From Phycisphaerae bacterium (GTDB lineage Bacteria; Planctomycetota; Phycisphaerae; SM23-33), in assembly GCA_030745875.1 (NCBI GenBank), contig JASLNT010000016.1, forward strand, positions 1-64,000: a DNA stretch of 64,000 nt, in the 5' to 3' direction. The stretch's first letter is position 1, and each line of letters opens with the position of its first letter. Shown in pieces: positions 43,464-52,288 of the stretch. Below the pieces are notes generated by a model. That model was not told the DNA's origin. It saw nothing but the letters and a program-made list of their open reading frames with translations, and did not search any database. The position numbers were made by a program, and so were the translations under genes.

Positions 43464-44861
43464 ATGATGAGACATGCTGTTGTCGTGTTGGTGATGTTTG
43501 TGTCGCTTGGGCTTGATTCCCAGGTTTGGGCTCGCAAGGCGCCCGGCCCGGCTGCATCGAAACGTGTGGAGTTGGAACTGGCCGCCAGCGATCTGGCGGC
43601 GTTGAAGAAACGCGCCGAACAGTATCACGCATCTCTGCCCAAACCCCAGCCGCTCGGTATGGACGAGATCGTCGCCTACGAGGAGCACAAACACTTTGTG
43701 TGCATCGTGGGACGAGCTGCGCGGAAAGACCCGCGCGGCGCCGGGAGTTACTCTCTGTTGCGGAGAATGGTCCTGCTCAAACCGTCTACGCTGGTGGTGG
43801 ACGATCGTATTACGGATTTGCCTGCGGGCAAGGCGCTGCATTGGAAGTTGCGATTAAGGCCCGCAAAAGCCGTCAGGGGCATGTTCGACGTTACTACCGG
43901 GGTCGCGAGATCGCCGGTTAACGTGTCATACATGATCGTCCGGCCGGGGGATGTGGCGCTGGCTCCCGCAAAGAAAGGCAGCGGTGTTATCGTCGACGCC
44001 ATGCCCGCGGTGAAAGACGGCGCGGCGAGGGTCGTCAGCATACTTGGCGTCGGAGGCAGGCAGGCTCCGTCTGTGAAGTCAGACTCACGGGACGTACCGC
44101 TGGTGCTGGATATTCTAAACGGTTCTCTGAACTGCAAGATTATCCTGCCTGCCGGCGTTGATGAGGCTGGAACGATCGCGATAACCGGTTCAAAGGGCGA
44201 AAAGATCCTGCCCGAGCGACTCCTGCCGTCCGGGATCCTTCCACACGGGCCCAAGGGAGTCAAATTGCTGGCCAGTTGGGATTCTCGCTACACTCGCAAG
44301 AACGCCGCGCCCTGGGACACCAGGCGGGTCGCCGTCGAACTTAAAAAAGCAGTCGAGGACGGGACGATCAAGCCCGGCAGGGCGGTCGTGTTGGGATGCG
44401 GAGCCGGAACCAACTCGATATACCTCGCGTCCAAAGGGTTCGACGTGACCGCACTTGATATCGCGCCGACCGCCCTTGCGATGGCTGGAGCACGGGCCGA
44501 CAAGGCGAAAGTTTCGGTGCGCTGGATGCTCGTTGACGTGACGAAGGTTCCGAAACTCAAACCGTTTGACTTCTTGTTCGATCGCGGATGCTATCACGGC
44601 GTCCGCCGCTCCAACGCTGAGGAATTCGTGACTTCGGCGCGGCGGCTTTCTCGCTCGGGTTCGAAGTTTCTGATCCTGGCCGGTAACGCCAACGAGGCCC
44701 GCCACTACGGACCGCCTCGGGTCAAAGAAACCGACATTCGCAAGGATTTCACCTCATCGTTCGATTTCACGTGGCTTCGGACCACGCAGTTCGGTTCGGA
44801 CGGAGAGAAGAACAAGGGCCCGCTGATGTGGTCGATACTCCTGACACGGAAAGACAAGTAA
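43464..44861 (+). CDS. SAM-dependent methyltransferase with a signal peptide and an extra N-terminal domain
   Basis: A 465-residue protein with an odd layout. Residues 1 to about 23 (MMRHAVVVLVMFVSLGL to WA) look like a Sec signal peptide. Residues about 30-260 are beta-rich (LVVDDRITDLPAGKALHWKL), loosely like the C-terminal part of heparinase II/III proteins. Residues about 275-465 are a class I methyltransferase: motif I VVLGCGAGTNSIYLASKG (308-325), the acidic LDIAP, and a thiopurine-methyltransferase-like FDFLFDRGCYHGV. SAM is cytosolic, so an exported methyltransferase is unexpected. GGAG precedes the ATG; a TACAAT at 43449-43454 is nine bases away. First gene of a four-gene operon. Confidence 0.7.
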   Translation: MMRHAVVVLVMFVSLGLDSQVWARKAPGPAASKRVELELAASDLAALKKRAEQYHASLPKPQPLGMDEIVAYEEHKHFVCIVGRAARKDPRGAGSYSLLRRMVLLKPSTLVVDDRITDLPAGKALHWKLRLRPAKAVRGMFDVTTGVARSPVNVSYMIVRPGDVALAPAKKGSGVIVDAMPAVKDGAARVVSILGVGGRQAPSVKSDSRDVPLVLDILNGSLNCKIILPAGVDEAGTIAITGSKGEKILPERLLPSGILPHGPKGVKLLASWDSRYTRKNAAPWDTRRVAVELKKAVEDGTIKPGRAVVLGCGAGTNSIYLASKGFDVTALDIAPTALAMAGARADKAKVSVRWMLVDVTKVPKLKPFDFLFDRGCYHGVRRSNAEEFVTSARRLSRSGSKFLILAGNANEARHYGPPRVKETDIRKDFTSSFDFTWLRTTQFGSDGEKNKGPLMWSILLTRKDK

Positions 44862-44871
44862 GGATAATACA

Positions 44872-46236
44872 ATGATGACACGCAACTTCAGACGCTTTGT
44901 ATCGCTGTTTCTTCTGTTGGGGTTTGCGACCTGGGCTTCGGCTGGGGTCACTGTCAATCCGCTGCTGTCGGACGGAATGGTGCTCCAGTGCGGTATGAAG
45001 GTTCCGATATACGGAACCGCCGACAAAGGCCAAAAAGTCACCGTCCAGTTCGCCGGGCAGACCAAAACCGCAACTGCGGGCGATGACGGTAAGTGGTTGG
45101 TCAAACTCGATGAATTGAAGGCCAGCGGCGCCGGCGCGGAGTTGAAGGTTTGCGATACGGTAATCAAAGATGTGCTTGTCGGTGAGGTGTGGGTCTGCTC
45201 GGGGCAGTCGAATATGGCCTGGCGGATGCAGTCCGACAAGGAAACCGCCGCCGAAGCCCCCAAAGCCGACTTCCCGAAGATCCGATGGCATGGCGGAAGA
45301 GGCGGATGGGTTGCGATTACGCCGGATAACGTCAAGGGCGTTTTCGCCGTGGCGTATTACTTCGCCAAGACTCTCCAGGCGGAACTCAAAGTTCCGATCG
45401 GTCTGATCGGACGGGCTCGCGGCGGTACGCCGATTGAGGCGTGGATGCCTCCTGGTGCGGCGAGCGAAGTTCTGACGAAGACCGACCCGAAGAACAAGCG
45501 GTCGACCAGAGGGCACGATGGTCACCTGTGGACGGCGCATATCGCACCGCTGATTCCGTACGGTATTCGCGGGGCGATCTGGTATCAGGGCGAACGGAAT
45601 GCGAAGGAGGGGACGGGGTGGCATTACCGATATCTGCAGAAACGCCAGGTCGAAGACTGGCGAAAGGCCTGGGGGCAGGGCCAGTTCCCGTTCTTGTGGG
45701 TTCAGGTGCCCACCGGCGCAAATGGCGGAGGGTTCGCCCAACTGCGCGATTCCGAGCGCAGGGCGCTGGACTTGACACCGAACACGGGCATGGCGGTCTT
45801 CTACGATTGGGGTCCGTCGCTGCACCCGCCGAAGAAACGAGCGGCCGGTCGGCGTTTGGCGTTGTGGGCGATGGGAACCACGTATGGAAAGAAGGACCTG
45901 GTCTATTCCGGACCGCTGTTGCGGGACAAGGACACGAAAGTCAGCGGTGGGAAGCTGGTGCTGAGCTTCGACCACGTCGGGGGCGGACTGGTCGCAAAGG
46001 GCGGCGGGAAGGAGTTGAAGTACTTCGAGGTTTGCGGCGCCGACGGTAAGTGGGCCGCAGCGAAGGCTGTCATCGACGGAAAAACAGTTGCAGTCTCCTG
46101 CGACACTGTCGCCAAACCGCTCCACGCCCGTTATCTCTGGGCCACCGGTGGAAAGCCGACGGTAAGCCTGCTGAACAAAGAAGGTCTGCCCGCATCGCCG
46201 TTCGTGACCGATCCGGATTTCGGAAAACCCAAATAG
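44872..46236 (+). CDS. Sialate O-acetylesterase-like GDSL/SGNH esterase
   Basis: A 454-residue exported esterase of the sialate O-acetylesterase family, which removes acetyl groups from sugars. A signal peptide ends near residue 25 (WASAG). The N-terminal beta-sandwich (NPLLSDGMVLQCGMKVPIYG) precedes the catalytic domain with VWVCSGQSNMAWRM (nucleophile Ser) and IWYQGERNA; DWGPSLHPPKK supplies the Asp-xxxx-His pair. Length is typical. It starts 10 bases after the methyltransferase and is followed 11 bases later by a PQQ propeller, so all are one transcript. Confidence 0.88.
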   Translation: MMTRNFRRFVSLFLLLGFATWASAGVTVNPLLSDGMVLQCGMKVPIYGTADKGQKVTVQFAGQTKTATAGDDGKWLVKLDELKASGAGAELKVCDTVIKDVLVGEVWVCSGQSNMAWRMQSDKETAAEAPKADFPKIRWHGGRGGWVAITPDNVKGVFAVAYYFAKTLQAELKVPIGLIGRARGGTPIEAWMPPGAASEVLTKTDPKNKRSTRGHDGHLWTAHIAPLIPYGIRGAIWYQGERNAKEGTGWHYRYLQKRQVEDWRKAWGQGQFPFLWVQVPTGANGGGFAQLRDSERRALDLTPNTGMAVFYDWGPSLHPPKKRAAGRRLALWAMGTTYGKKDLVYSGPLLRDKDTKVSGGKLVLSFDHVGGGLVAKGGGKELKYFEVCGADGKWAAAKAVIDGKTVAVSCDTVAKPLHARYLWATGGKPTVSLLNKEGLPASPFVTDPDFGKPK

Positions 46237-46247
46237 ATGGAGATACG

Positions 46248-47567
46248 ATGAATCTGCCCGCAAAGAAGTCGATCGCGTTATGCGTTCTGTTGATGGCGGC
46301 GAGCCTGGTCCGAGCAGAGAACTGGCCTCAGTGGCGCGGCCCGAACATGAACGGGACGAGTACTGAGAAGAACCTGCCGTCGACCTGGTCGAAGACCGAG
46401 AATATCGTATGGTCCGCCCCAATGCCCGGTCCGACTGCGGGCACGCCGATTATCTGGGGCGATCGCGTGTTCACAACCGCCGCCAACAAATCCAAAGAGT
46501 TGTTGGCGATATGTGTGGACGCTTCCAGCGGGAAAATCCTCTGGTCCGACAAGGCCGGGAAAGATCGTAAAACCGCCGGATCGAACCATAATATGGCCTC
46601 GCCCTCGCCGGTCACTGACGGTAAGAGCGTGTTCTTTCTGTTCGGTACGGGCGATATTGTCGCCTATGACTTCAAGGGCAAGCGTCTCTGGTCGCGCGAT
46701 ATTGAAAAGGATTACGGGCCTTTCATAATGAAGTGGGGTTACGGTTCGAGCCCGCTGCTGTACGACGGTAAGGTTTACGTGCTGGTGATGCATAACAAGG
46801 TTCCCGGGACGTACGGCGTGAAGGGGCATTCGGCCGGCGTGGTCGATTCATACCTGTTGGCGTTGGATGCGGTTAGCGGTAAGACGCTGTGGAAACACGT
46901 CCGCCCGACCGACGCGAAAGGCGAAAGCACCGAATCATACAGCACGCCGCTTCTATGCGAGATTGGCGGGCGGAAGGAAATAGTAATTCACAGTAGTGAA
47001 TTCGCCACCGGACACGATCCGAAAACGGGCAAGGAGTTGTGGCGGTGGCAGTTTGTTCCGCATGGGCGCGAGAAGTGGCAGCGAACGGTGTCGTCGGCGA
47101 CTGCGGGCGACGGTGTGGTGTACTTCGGACGTCCGAGATGGCGCGGGTTGTATGCGATTCGCCCCAGCAACACCGGGCTCCTCAAGCCCGAAGCGATGCT
47201 GTGGAAGCACGATAAGTACGCCAACGACGCCAGCACTCCGCTGCTGTACGGCGGAAGGTTGTATGTGTTGTGCGGCAAGACCAAGACAATCGCCTGCCTG
47301 GCGCCCAGGACGGGCAAGGTTCTCTGGGCTCAAAAACTCGACGTTAAGAGCCAATTCCGCTCGTCGCCCACCGGCGCAGACGGGAAGATATACTTCACCA
47401 GCATGAACGGAGACGTATTCGTGCTGAAGGCCGGCGATGAATTCAAACAACTGGCGAAGATCGAGATGGGAGGGAGGAATTGCCTGTCGACTATCTCGGT
47501 TTCCGCAGGCAGATTGTATATCCGCCTGCCCGGGTCGCTGTATTGCATCGCCTTGGGATCCAAGTAG
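46248..47567 (+). CDS. Exported PQQ-like beta-propeller protein
   Basis: A 439-residue exported propeller. A signal peptide ends near residue 24, then ENWPQWRGPNMNGTS, a sequence common at the N-terminus of planctomycete PQQ-propeller proteins. Repeated blades contain the PQQ-like pattern of AxDxxTGKxLW: AICVDASSGKILWSDKA, ALDAVSGKTLWKHV, GHDPKTGKELWRWQFV and CLAPRTGKVLWAQKL. There is no cytochrome or dehydrogenase active site. The role is probably structural or binding. GGAG precedes ATG 46248; the frame that begins at 46050 lies inside the esterase gene and was trimmed. Confidence 0.82.
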   Translation: MNLPAKKSIALCVLLMAASLVRAENWPQWRGPNMNGTSTEKNLPSTWSKTENIVWSAPMPGPTAGTPIIWGDRVFTTAANKSKELLAICVDASSGKILWSDKAGKDRKTAGSNHNMASPSPVTDGKSVFFLFGTGDIVAYDFKGKRLWSRDIEKDYGPFIMKWGYGSSPLLYDGKVYVLVMHNKVPGTYGVKGHSAGVVDSYLLALDAVSGKTLWKHVRPTDAKGESTESYSTPLLCEIGGRKEIVIHSSEFATGHDPKTGKELWRWQFVPHGREKWQRTVSSATAGDGVVYFGRPRWRGLYAIRPSNTGLLKPEAMLWKHDKYANDASTPLLYGGRLYVLCGKTKTIACLAPRTGKVLWAQKLDVKSQFRSSPTGADGKIYFTSMNGDVFVLKAGDEFKQLAKIEMGGRNCLSTISVSAGRLYIRLPGSLYCIALGSK

Positions 47568-47582
47568 TCGCGAAAACCTGCG

Positions 47583-48509
47583 ATGAGACAACCGAAGATC
47601 GTCAATCCCGGGAAGGTTCGCAATCGCCTGCATCACGTTATTGGTGCGGTGATTCTGACGGCCAACAAGATTCGACATGCGGTGGGGGGGTATCGAACCC
47701 CCAGACCTTTCGCACCCTCGCAGATCGCTCGCGCCGTGCGCTACGATTTCAGCGTAGTTGACGGATGGCTGGACTGCTTGCGACAGTACGTTGGCGAACG
47801 GTTCAGCCTGGCCGGAAAGCGGGTGCTGGAACTTGGTCCGGGGGCGGATCTCGGCGCGGGAGTTATCCTGCTGGCGATGGGCTCCGACAAGTACTCCGCC
47901 GTCGACGCACACAATCTCGCCGACGCCGCGACCGACGAGTTCTACGACTTGTTGTTCCTGGAACTGGCGGCCCGTGAGGATCTCGATATTGATATTGACG
48001 CCCTGCGCGATGAGTTGTTATTGACGCAGGACGGCGCGGGCGAGAGGCTTTGCTATCAATGCAATCGGGATTTCGACCTGTCGGTTATCGAGGACGACAG
48101 CATTGACCTCATAGTGAGTCAAGCCGCCTTCGAGCATTTTGACGATGTGCCCCGCACGATAGAGCAGATGTCGAAATTGGCGAGTCCGGGAGCCGTGTTG
48201 GTTTGCGAGATTGATCTGGCTACCCATACGCGATGGATCCGCGATCGCGATCCGCTGAATATCTATCGCTTTTCCGACGCATACTACAATCTGATGAAGT
48301 TTCGCGGTTCGCCCAACAGGATCCGTCCGGTCGAATACAAACAGATGCTCACAGCCGCCGGATGGGGCGATATCGAACAGTTTCCCCTGACCGTGCTCGA
48401 TGCGGATTACCTCGCCCGCGTCCAGCCTTCGCTCGCTGGACGATTCAGGGACCAGACCGCGGAGATGGAGTGTTTGAGCGTTGCAGTATGCGCGAGGAAA
48501 AACACATAG
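47583..48509 (+). CDS. Class I SAM-dependent methyltransferase
   Basis: A 308-residue cytosolic methyltransferase. Motif I is VLELGPGADLGAGVIL (residues about 79-94), followed by AVDAHNLAD, and a post-motif region DDSIDLIVSQAAFEHFDDV with GAVLVCEIDLATHTRW, the pattern of methyltransferase 11/12-type enzymes acting on small molecules or sugars. The N-terminus is basic (KIVNPGKVRNRLHHVI). It is the last of a four-gene operon, 15 bases after the propeller. Substrate unknown; a polysaccharide or glycan link is suggested only by the neighbours. Confidence 0.75.
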   Translation: MRQPKIVNPGKVRNRLHHVIGAVILTANKIRHAVGGYRTPRPFAPSQIARAVRYDFSVVDGWLDCLRQYVGERFSLAGKRVLELGPGADLGAGVILLAMGSDKYSAVDAHNLADAATDEFYDLLFLELAAREDLDIDIDALRDELLLTQDGAGERLCYQCNRDFDLSVIEDDSIDLIVSQAAFEHFDDVPRTIEQMSKLASPGAVLVCEIDLATHTRWIRDRDPLNIYRFSDAYYNLMKFRGSPNRIRPVEYKQMLTAAGWGDIEQFPLTVLDADYLARVQPSLAGRFRDQTAEMECLSVAVCARKNT

Positions 48510-48635
48510 GCGACGAAAGCGGTTTGATGTGACTGGTGCAAAAGTGTCTGTCCTGGCGCACGAAACCGGGAATGCTCTTGATGCTGTTTCGCTGAATTTG
48601 TCCTCATTTCGCTTCGACACTTTTAGAAACAGAAC

Positions 48636-48834
48636 CGCGCGAAACCGCAAGCGGTTTGATGTGACGAGCGAACGAACAAACGTACGAGTACTACGGTAAA
48701 ACCGCAAGCGGTTTGATGTGAAGAGCGGACGAACAGATGTACGGGTGCTACGGTAAAACCGCAAGCGGTTTGATGTGACGAGCGAACGAACAAACGTACG
48801 ATCGCTACGGTAAAACCGCTTGCGGTTTCGCGCG
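48636..48834. repeat. 199-base element: 22-bp terminal inverted repeats enclosing three 57-bp direct repeats
   Basis: Three tandem 57-base units run at 48642-48698, 48699-48755 and 48756-48812, followed by a partial fourth unit. Each begins with the near-palindrome AAACCGCAAGCGGTTT. The array is closed by perfect inverted repeats: 48636-48657 (CGCGCG plus AAACCGCAAGCGGTTT) and 48813-48834 (its exact reverse complement). A partial, diverged copy of the unit starts near 48516. Unit length is a multiple of three, so reading frames cross it, but none looks coding. It could fold into a large hairpin and act as a terminator, or be a small non-autonomous mobile or REP-like element. Confidence 0.75.
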
Positions 48835-49075
48835 TCGTTGTCTCTGGGAGCGTCGTAGCAAGATAAAGTCCCATTCACCATTCAACCTGACAACTCACCG
48901 ATTCTGCGAACTGCTGTGTGATGAAACAGTTGTTTCCCCGACGGTAACGTCAAGACCGATTGCGCGTTCGAAGACACACCAGCACGGTGCGCCCGCCCCT
49001 CTTTCGTACAAGTCAAGTCGTTATGTTATTCGCCTCTCGCTGTCGCTCCGCCTATGGCGGGCAAGTTACGAGCGG
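48835..49075. other. Gene-free stretch right of the repeat element
   Basis: No gene-like frame, RNA fold or promoter that I can support. It separates the repeat element from the 3' end of the STN-domain gene. Confidence 0.5.
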
Positions 49076-50200
49076 TTACTTTATCTGCTTGAATCCGTCC
49101 AGAACGCCTGCCTGCTTCATGAGCATGTATCCCAGGCGTGTCTGGGAGATGATCAGTTTGTTACGGAAATATCTGATCGATCCTTTCCCACCGCCGGATA
49201 TCCACATTTCCTCGCCGATGGAGTCGGTGATGATCTTCTCGAGGCTGGATTTAGCCTGGGCTCGCGTTTCGGCGGCGGTTTCCTTTTCAACCGTGTCGGT
49301 TGTGTTGCCTGAGGCTCCGAGGTCGAAGATGCCTTGGCTGTTGCTGCTTTCGTCTCCCGCGCCCTTTGTACTTCGTCCCAGTCGCGGGCCTTTGAAGTTC
49401 GGGGCCGAGAAGAGCAGATCGCCTACTTCGTGGATGGTGACGATTGTGTTGGTGTTCAGGGCGTGGCCGGTGGATATCGTGACCACGCCGCGATTGACCA
49501 TCCAATAGACGCTCTCGTACTTGTCTTTGCCTTCTGAGAGTTGGTCGGTGATCATGTCCATCGCTTTTGAAAGCGAGACGCCCTTGGCGATAAGCGTTAT
49601 GGGCTCTTCCTTGTCGATTCCCGCGTTGGCCAGCGATTTCCAATTCACGTGGAAGTTCACGTCGCTTACGTTGCGATAGAATGCGATAACGTTCTTGAGA
49701 GGTTCATTCTTGAACGAGTGAGTTCTGAGAGTTGTGCGAGTAACGGTTCGTGCGACGGGTTTGCGCATATTTCGGACGCGCGTCAGGCTCTTTCGTCCCA
49801 ATACCGCCTGTTGGGTTGTGACCACCAGAACGCCGCTGCTCACATACCACGACAACGGTTTGCCCTTCGCCGACACCCGCATCAGGATCAACTCAAGCAG
49901 CTTCTCCCCGGATATCTTCTTCGGTACTCGAACCGAGACTCTCGTCGAGCGTTTCACGCCCACGTTCTCCAAGCCGCCCCAGTCGGCGGTAACGGGTATG
50001 TTGAGCAGATTACCAAACTGCAGGAGGGTCTGGTTCAGTGTTCCGCCAATCGCGGCCTTGGGCAGCTCCCTAGCTAGCGCCTTCTTTACGTCGGGGAATA
50101 TTACTTTCTTCTTCTTTGTCGCAGCGCCCGCAGGGACGGTGACTGACGAAAAAGCAAGCGCAATGATACAGAGCAGGGTTAGCGGCAGAGGTTTAGTCAT
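49076..50200 (-). CDS. Exported secretin/TonB short N-terminal (STN)-domain protein
   Basis: A 374-residue exported protein. The signal peptide ends near residue 27 (PAGAATKKKK) and AGGAGACC precedes the ATG. The segment TLNQTLLQFGNLLNIPVTADW has the pattern of an STN domain, and a second copy seems to lie at about 165-250 (FKNEPLKNVIAFYRNVSDVNFHV, GVSLSKAMDMITDQL). It ends in SSLEKIITDSIGEEMW and NKLIISQT, like the N-terminal repeats of secretins. There is no secretin pore domain. It may be a periplasmic partner of a type II or IV system, but no such genes are near. The neighbour gene on the same strand ends 120 bases upstream. Confidence 0.65.
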   Translation of the reverse strand: MTKPLPLTLLCIIALAFSSVTVPAGAATKKKKVIFPDVKKALARELPKAAIGGTLNQTLLQFGNLLNIPVTADWGGLENVGVKRSTRVSVRVPKKISGEKLLELILMRVSAKGKPLSWYVSSGVLVVTTQQAVLGRKSLTRVRNMRKPVARTVTRTTLRTHSFKNEPLKNVIAFYRNVSDVNFHVNWKSLANAGIDKEEPITLIAKGVSLSKAMDMITDQLSEGKDKYESVYWMVNRGVVTISTGHALNTNTIVTIHEVGDLLFSAPNFKGPRLGRSTKGAGDESSNSQGIFDLGASGNTTDTVEKETAAETRAQAKSSLEKIITDSIGEEMWISGGGKGSIRYFRNKLIISQTRLGYMLMKQAGVLDGFKQIK

Positions 50201-50251
50201 GGCGGGGTCTCCTGTTCGTTCTTAATGTATGGAAGGAGAAGGACTAGTAGT

Positions 50252-50257
50252 ATTATA
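50252..50257 (-). promoter_or_regulatory. TATAAT -10 box before the STN gene
   Basis: A perfect TATAAT on the minus strand 51 bases before the ATG at 50200. The -35 region (CCTTTC) is poor. Confidence 0.35.
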
Positions 50258-50320
50258 CACATAACTCCCTGCGGGAAAGGAAGAAAAAAGAACTAAATTC
50301 AGAAATATATCTGCGATGGG

Positions 50321-51196
50321 CTAGATGACGCTGCGGAGATATCCCCGGGCGGTGGCGAACCATCCGCTGCCCCAGGCTTTGAGTCCGTGCAAAAGCAGTG
50401 TCGCAAGTGCAACAGGCGTGAGCTGGGAGAAATGCTGTTCCATGAATGATACGACCGCGCCGGGATGGTCTCGCACGGGCACCATCGATGAATGCTCCGC
50501 TGCGTCGATTGCGGTGGCCGCCGACGCGAACAGGGAAACTACATCACAGTCGACATGGAGATCGAAGATGAGTTCCGGCTGGACGGTGTTTCTGTCTCTG
50601 ACCAGGCCCAGGCAAAGTATGCTCGATACGTTCTCGGGGGGGACGGCGGTTTCTTCATGCAATTCGTCTATAATCGCCTTGAACGGGTCCGGGCAGGCGG
50701 CGGTGTGGTCTTTGGGAGGCTCAACCGTTCCGCCCACCGGATGTATCCGTCCGGCGTATTGGATCATGTTCTTGCTTCGCATGCCCAGAACGATCAGACC
50801 GTCGTTCGTGCAAACCGCCGCCGAGACGCCCAGCGGATTGGCCATTACTTCAGCTCCGTGAAGATGACGAATGTACGCCTGGGTCGCGTTGGTGCCTATG
50901 AACTCCTTGAACGACACCGGACCGAGCGACAGATTCAGATGTTCGTTGTCGCAGCGATACGAGATCAGGCGGCAGAGTTCTCCGTTGAATATCTTCACCC
51001 CTGAGCTTTCAGCTCGCTGGATTTGCTCGGACCAGGAAGTTTCGATCAACTCTTCGACGCTGTCGTTGGTGACGCGCGGGCGATCGGACCATGTGACCTG
51101 AACGTTCTCCGGCGCGTACTGATCCATGACGTCCAGGAAGAACGTCCCGCAGTCTCGCGTGCCGTTGAAGCCGAGTTCTGGAGGTTGGTGGTCCAT
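50321..51196 (-). CDS. Nudix-like hydrolase with degenerate Nudix box
   Basis: A 291-residue cytosolic protein. Residues about 120-230 look like a Nudix domain (VCTNDGLIVLGMRS, GRIHPVGGTVEPP, IIDELHEETAV). The Nudix box is altered: Arg of REUxEE is Asp (DELHEE), the Gly after it is Ala, and the loop is longer than usual. The general layout, with a helical N-terminal 120 residues, recalls NUDT22, an enzyme active on UDP-sugars despite a changed box; this is an inference. It starts eight bases after hemB on the same strand, so it is cotranscribed with it. Catalysis is uncertain. Confidence 0.55.
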   Translation of the reverse strand: MDHQPPELGFNGTRDCGTFFLDVMDQYAPENVQVTWSDRPRVTNDSVEELIETSWSEQIQRAESSGVKIFNGELCRLISYRCDNEHLNLSLGPVSFKEFIGTNATQAYIRHLHGAEVMANPLGVSAAVCTNDGLIVLGMRSKNMIQYAGRIHPVGGTVEPPKDHTAACPDPFKAIIDELHEETAVPPENVSSILCLGLVRDRNTVQPELIFDLHVDCDVVSLFASAATAIDAAEHSSMVPVRDHPGAVVSFMEQHFSQLTPVALATLLLHGLKAWGSGWFATARGYLRSVI

Positions 51197-51204
51197 TTAC
51201 CGGG

Positions 51205-52188
51205 TTATATCCACTGGGCCAATTGCTCGGCGAAATAGGTGATTATCAGGTCCGCTCCGGCCCGTTTGATCGCCGAAGTAACTTCGATCGCCGCGTCCTT
51301 CAGGTCGATCCACCCGTTGGCGGCTGCGGCGTGCAGAACCGAAAACTCACCGCTTACGTGATACGCCGCCAGCGGAAGGTCGAAATTCCGTCTGACTTCG
51401 GATATTACGTCCAGGTACGTCCAGGCGGGCTTGACCATAAGCATGTCGGCGCCTTCCTGTACGTCCAGTGCGGCTTCGGACTGTATCTGCAGCGGGCTTC
51501 GATAGTCCATCTGGTATGTTTTGCGATTTCCCGAACTGGGGGCTCCTTCTGCGGCCTGACGAAACGGTCCGTACAGCGCTGAGGCGAATTTCACCGCATA
51601 GGACATGATCGCGGTGTTGGCGAATCCGTCCGCATCGAGCATGGAGCGAATCGCCTGCACTTGCCCGTCCATCATCGCCGACGGAGCAACGATATCGGCT
51701 CCGCATCGCGCGTGCGAAGCGGCTGTCCTGGCTAGAGACTCCAGTGTGGCGTCGTTGTCAACGTCCATCGGACCGTCGCCTTCGACCAGCGTTCCGCAAT
51801 GACCGTGTTCGGTGTATTCACACAGGCAGACGTCAGTGATCACCAGCATGTCCGGGATCGCATTCTTGATTTCACTGGTCAGGCGCTGAACCGCCGCCGC
51901 ATCGTTCCAGGCTTCCGAGCCAACGGCGTCCTTCTTGTCGGGTATCCCGAACAGCAGAACGGATCGCAGACCCAGCCCGGCCCACCTGCGTGCGGTTTCC
52001 AGCGCGGTGTCCACCGAAAGTTGGAACTGTCCGGGCATGGATTCTATGGGACTGCTGACGCCCGAGCCTTCGCGAACGAACAGTGGGGCGATGAGTTCGT
52101 CTGCGTGCAGCCGCACGCTGGCCAGTATGTCGCGCATGGTCTGATTCGTTCGAAGCCGCCTCAGCCTGTTGGTGGGGAATGATGTCAT
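51205..52188 (-). CDS. hemB: Delta-aminolevulinic acid dehydratase (porphobilinogen synthase)
   Basis: A 327-residue TIM-barrel enzyme that joins two 5-aminolevulinates to porphobilinogen. The zinc Cys cluster DVCLCEYTEHGHCG is of the Zn-dependent type, the Schiff-base lysines are in YAVKFASALYGPF and MLMVKPAWTYLD, and APSAMMDGQVQAIR is conserved. Length and motifs match bacterial HemB closely. It probably leads a two-gene unit with the Nudix-like gene. GGAG lies 12 bases before the ATG. No other heme gene is in the window; the three URO-D-fold genes do not look like HemE. Confidence 0.96.
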   Translation of the reverse strand: MTSFPTNRLRRLRTNQTMRDILASVRLHADELIAPLFVREGSGVSSPIESMPGQFQLSVDTALETARRWAGLGLRSVLLFGIPDKKDAVGSEAWNDAAAVQRLTSEIKNAIPDMLVITDVCLCEYTEHGHCGTLVEGDGPMDVDNDATLESLARTAASHARCGADIVAPSAMMDGQVQAIRSMLDADGFANTAIMSYAVKFASALYGPFRQAAEGAPSSGNRKTYQMDYRSPLQIQSEAALDVQEGADMLMVKPAWTYLDVISEVRRNFDLPLAAYHVSGEFSVLHAAAANGWIDLKDAAIEVTSAIKRAGADLIITYFAEQLAQWI

Positions 52189-52288
52189 TGTAGTAGTGCA
52201 CTCCGTAAGTGGGAAACTATGAGTATAGTAGCAAATAAGCGTCGGTTATGCGCTGGAATTCCGATCTGTTCGGTCGGGCCGCGGCGAA

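Noticed and set aside
48642-48829. CRISPR-like array
   Set aside because: The 57-base units are almost identical over their full length, so there are no unique spacers between conserved repeats, and no cas gene is nearby.
48018-48881. Minus-strand frame of 287 codons with repeated 19-residue units
   Set aside because: It runs through the 57-base DNA repeats and antisense to the methyltransferase gene. The apparent protein repeat is only a result of the unit length being a multiple of three; there is no ribosome binding site and codon use is poor.
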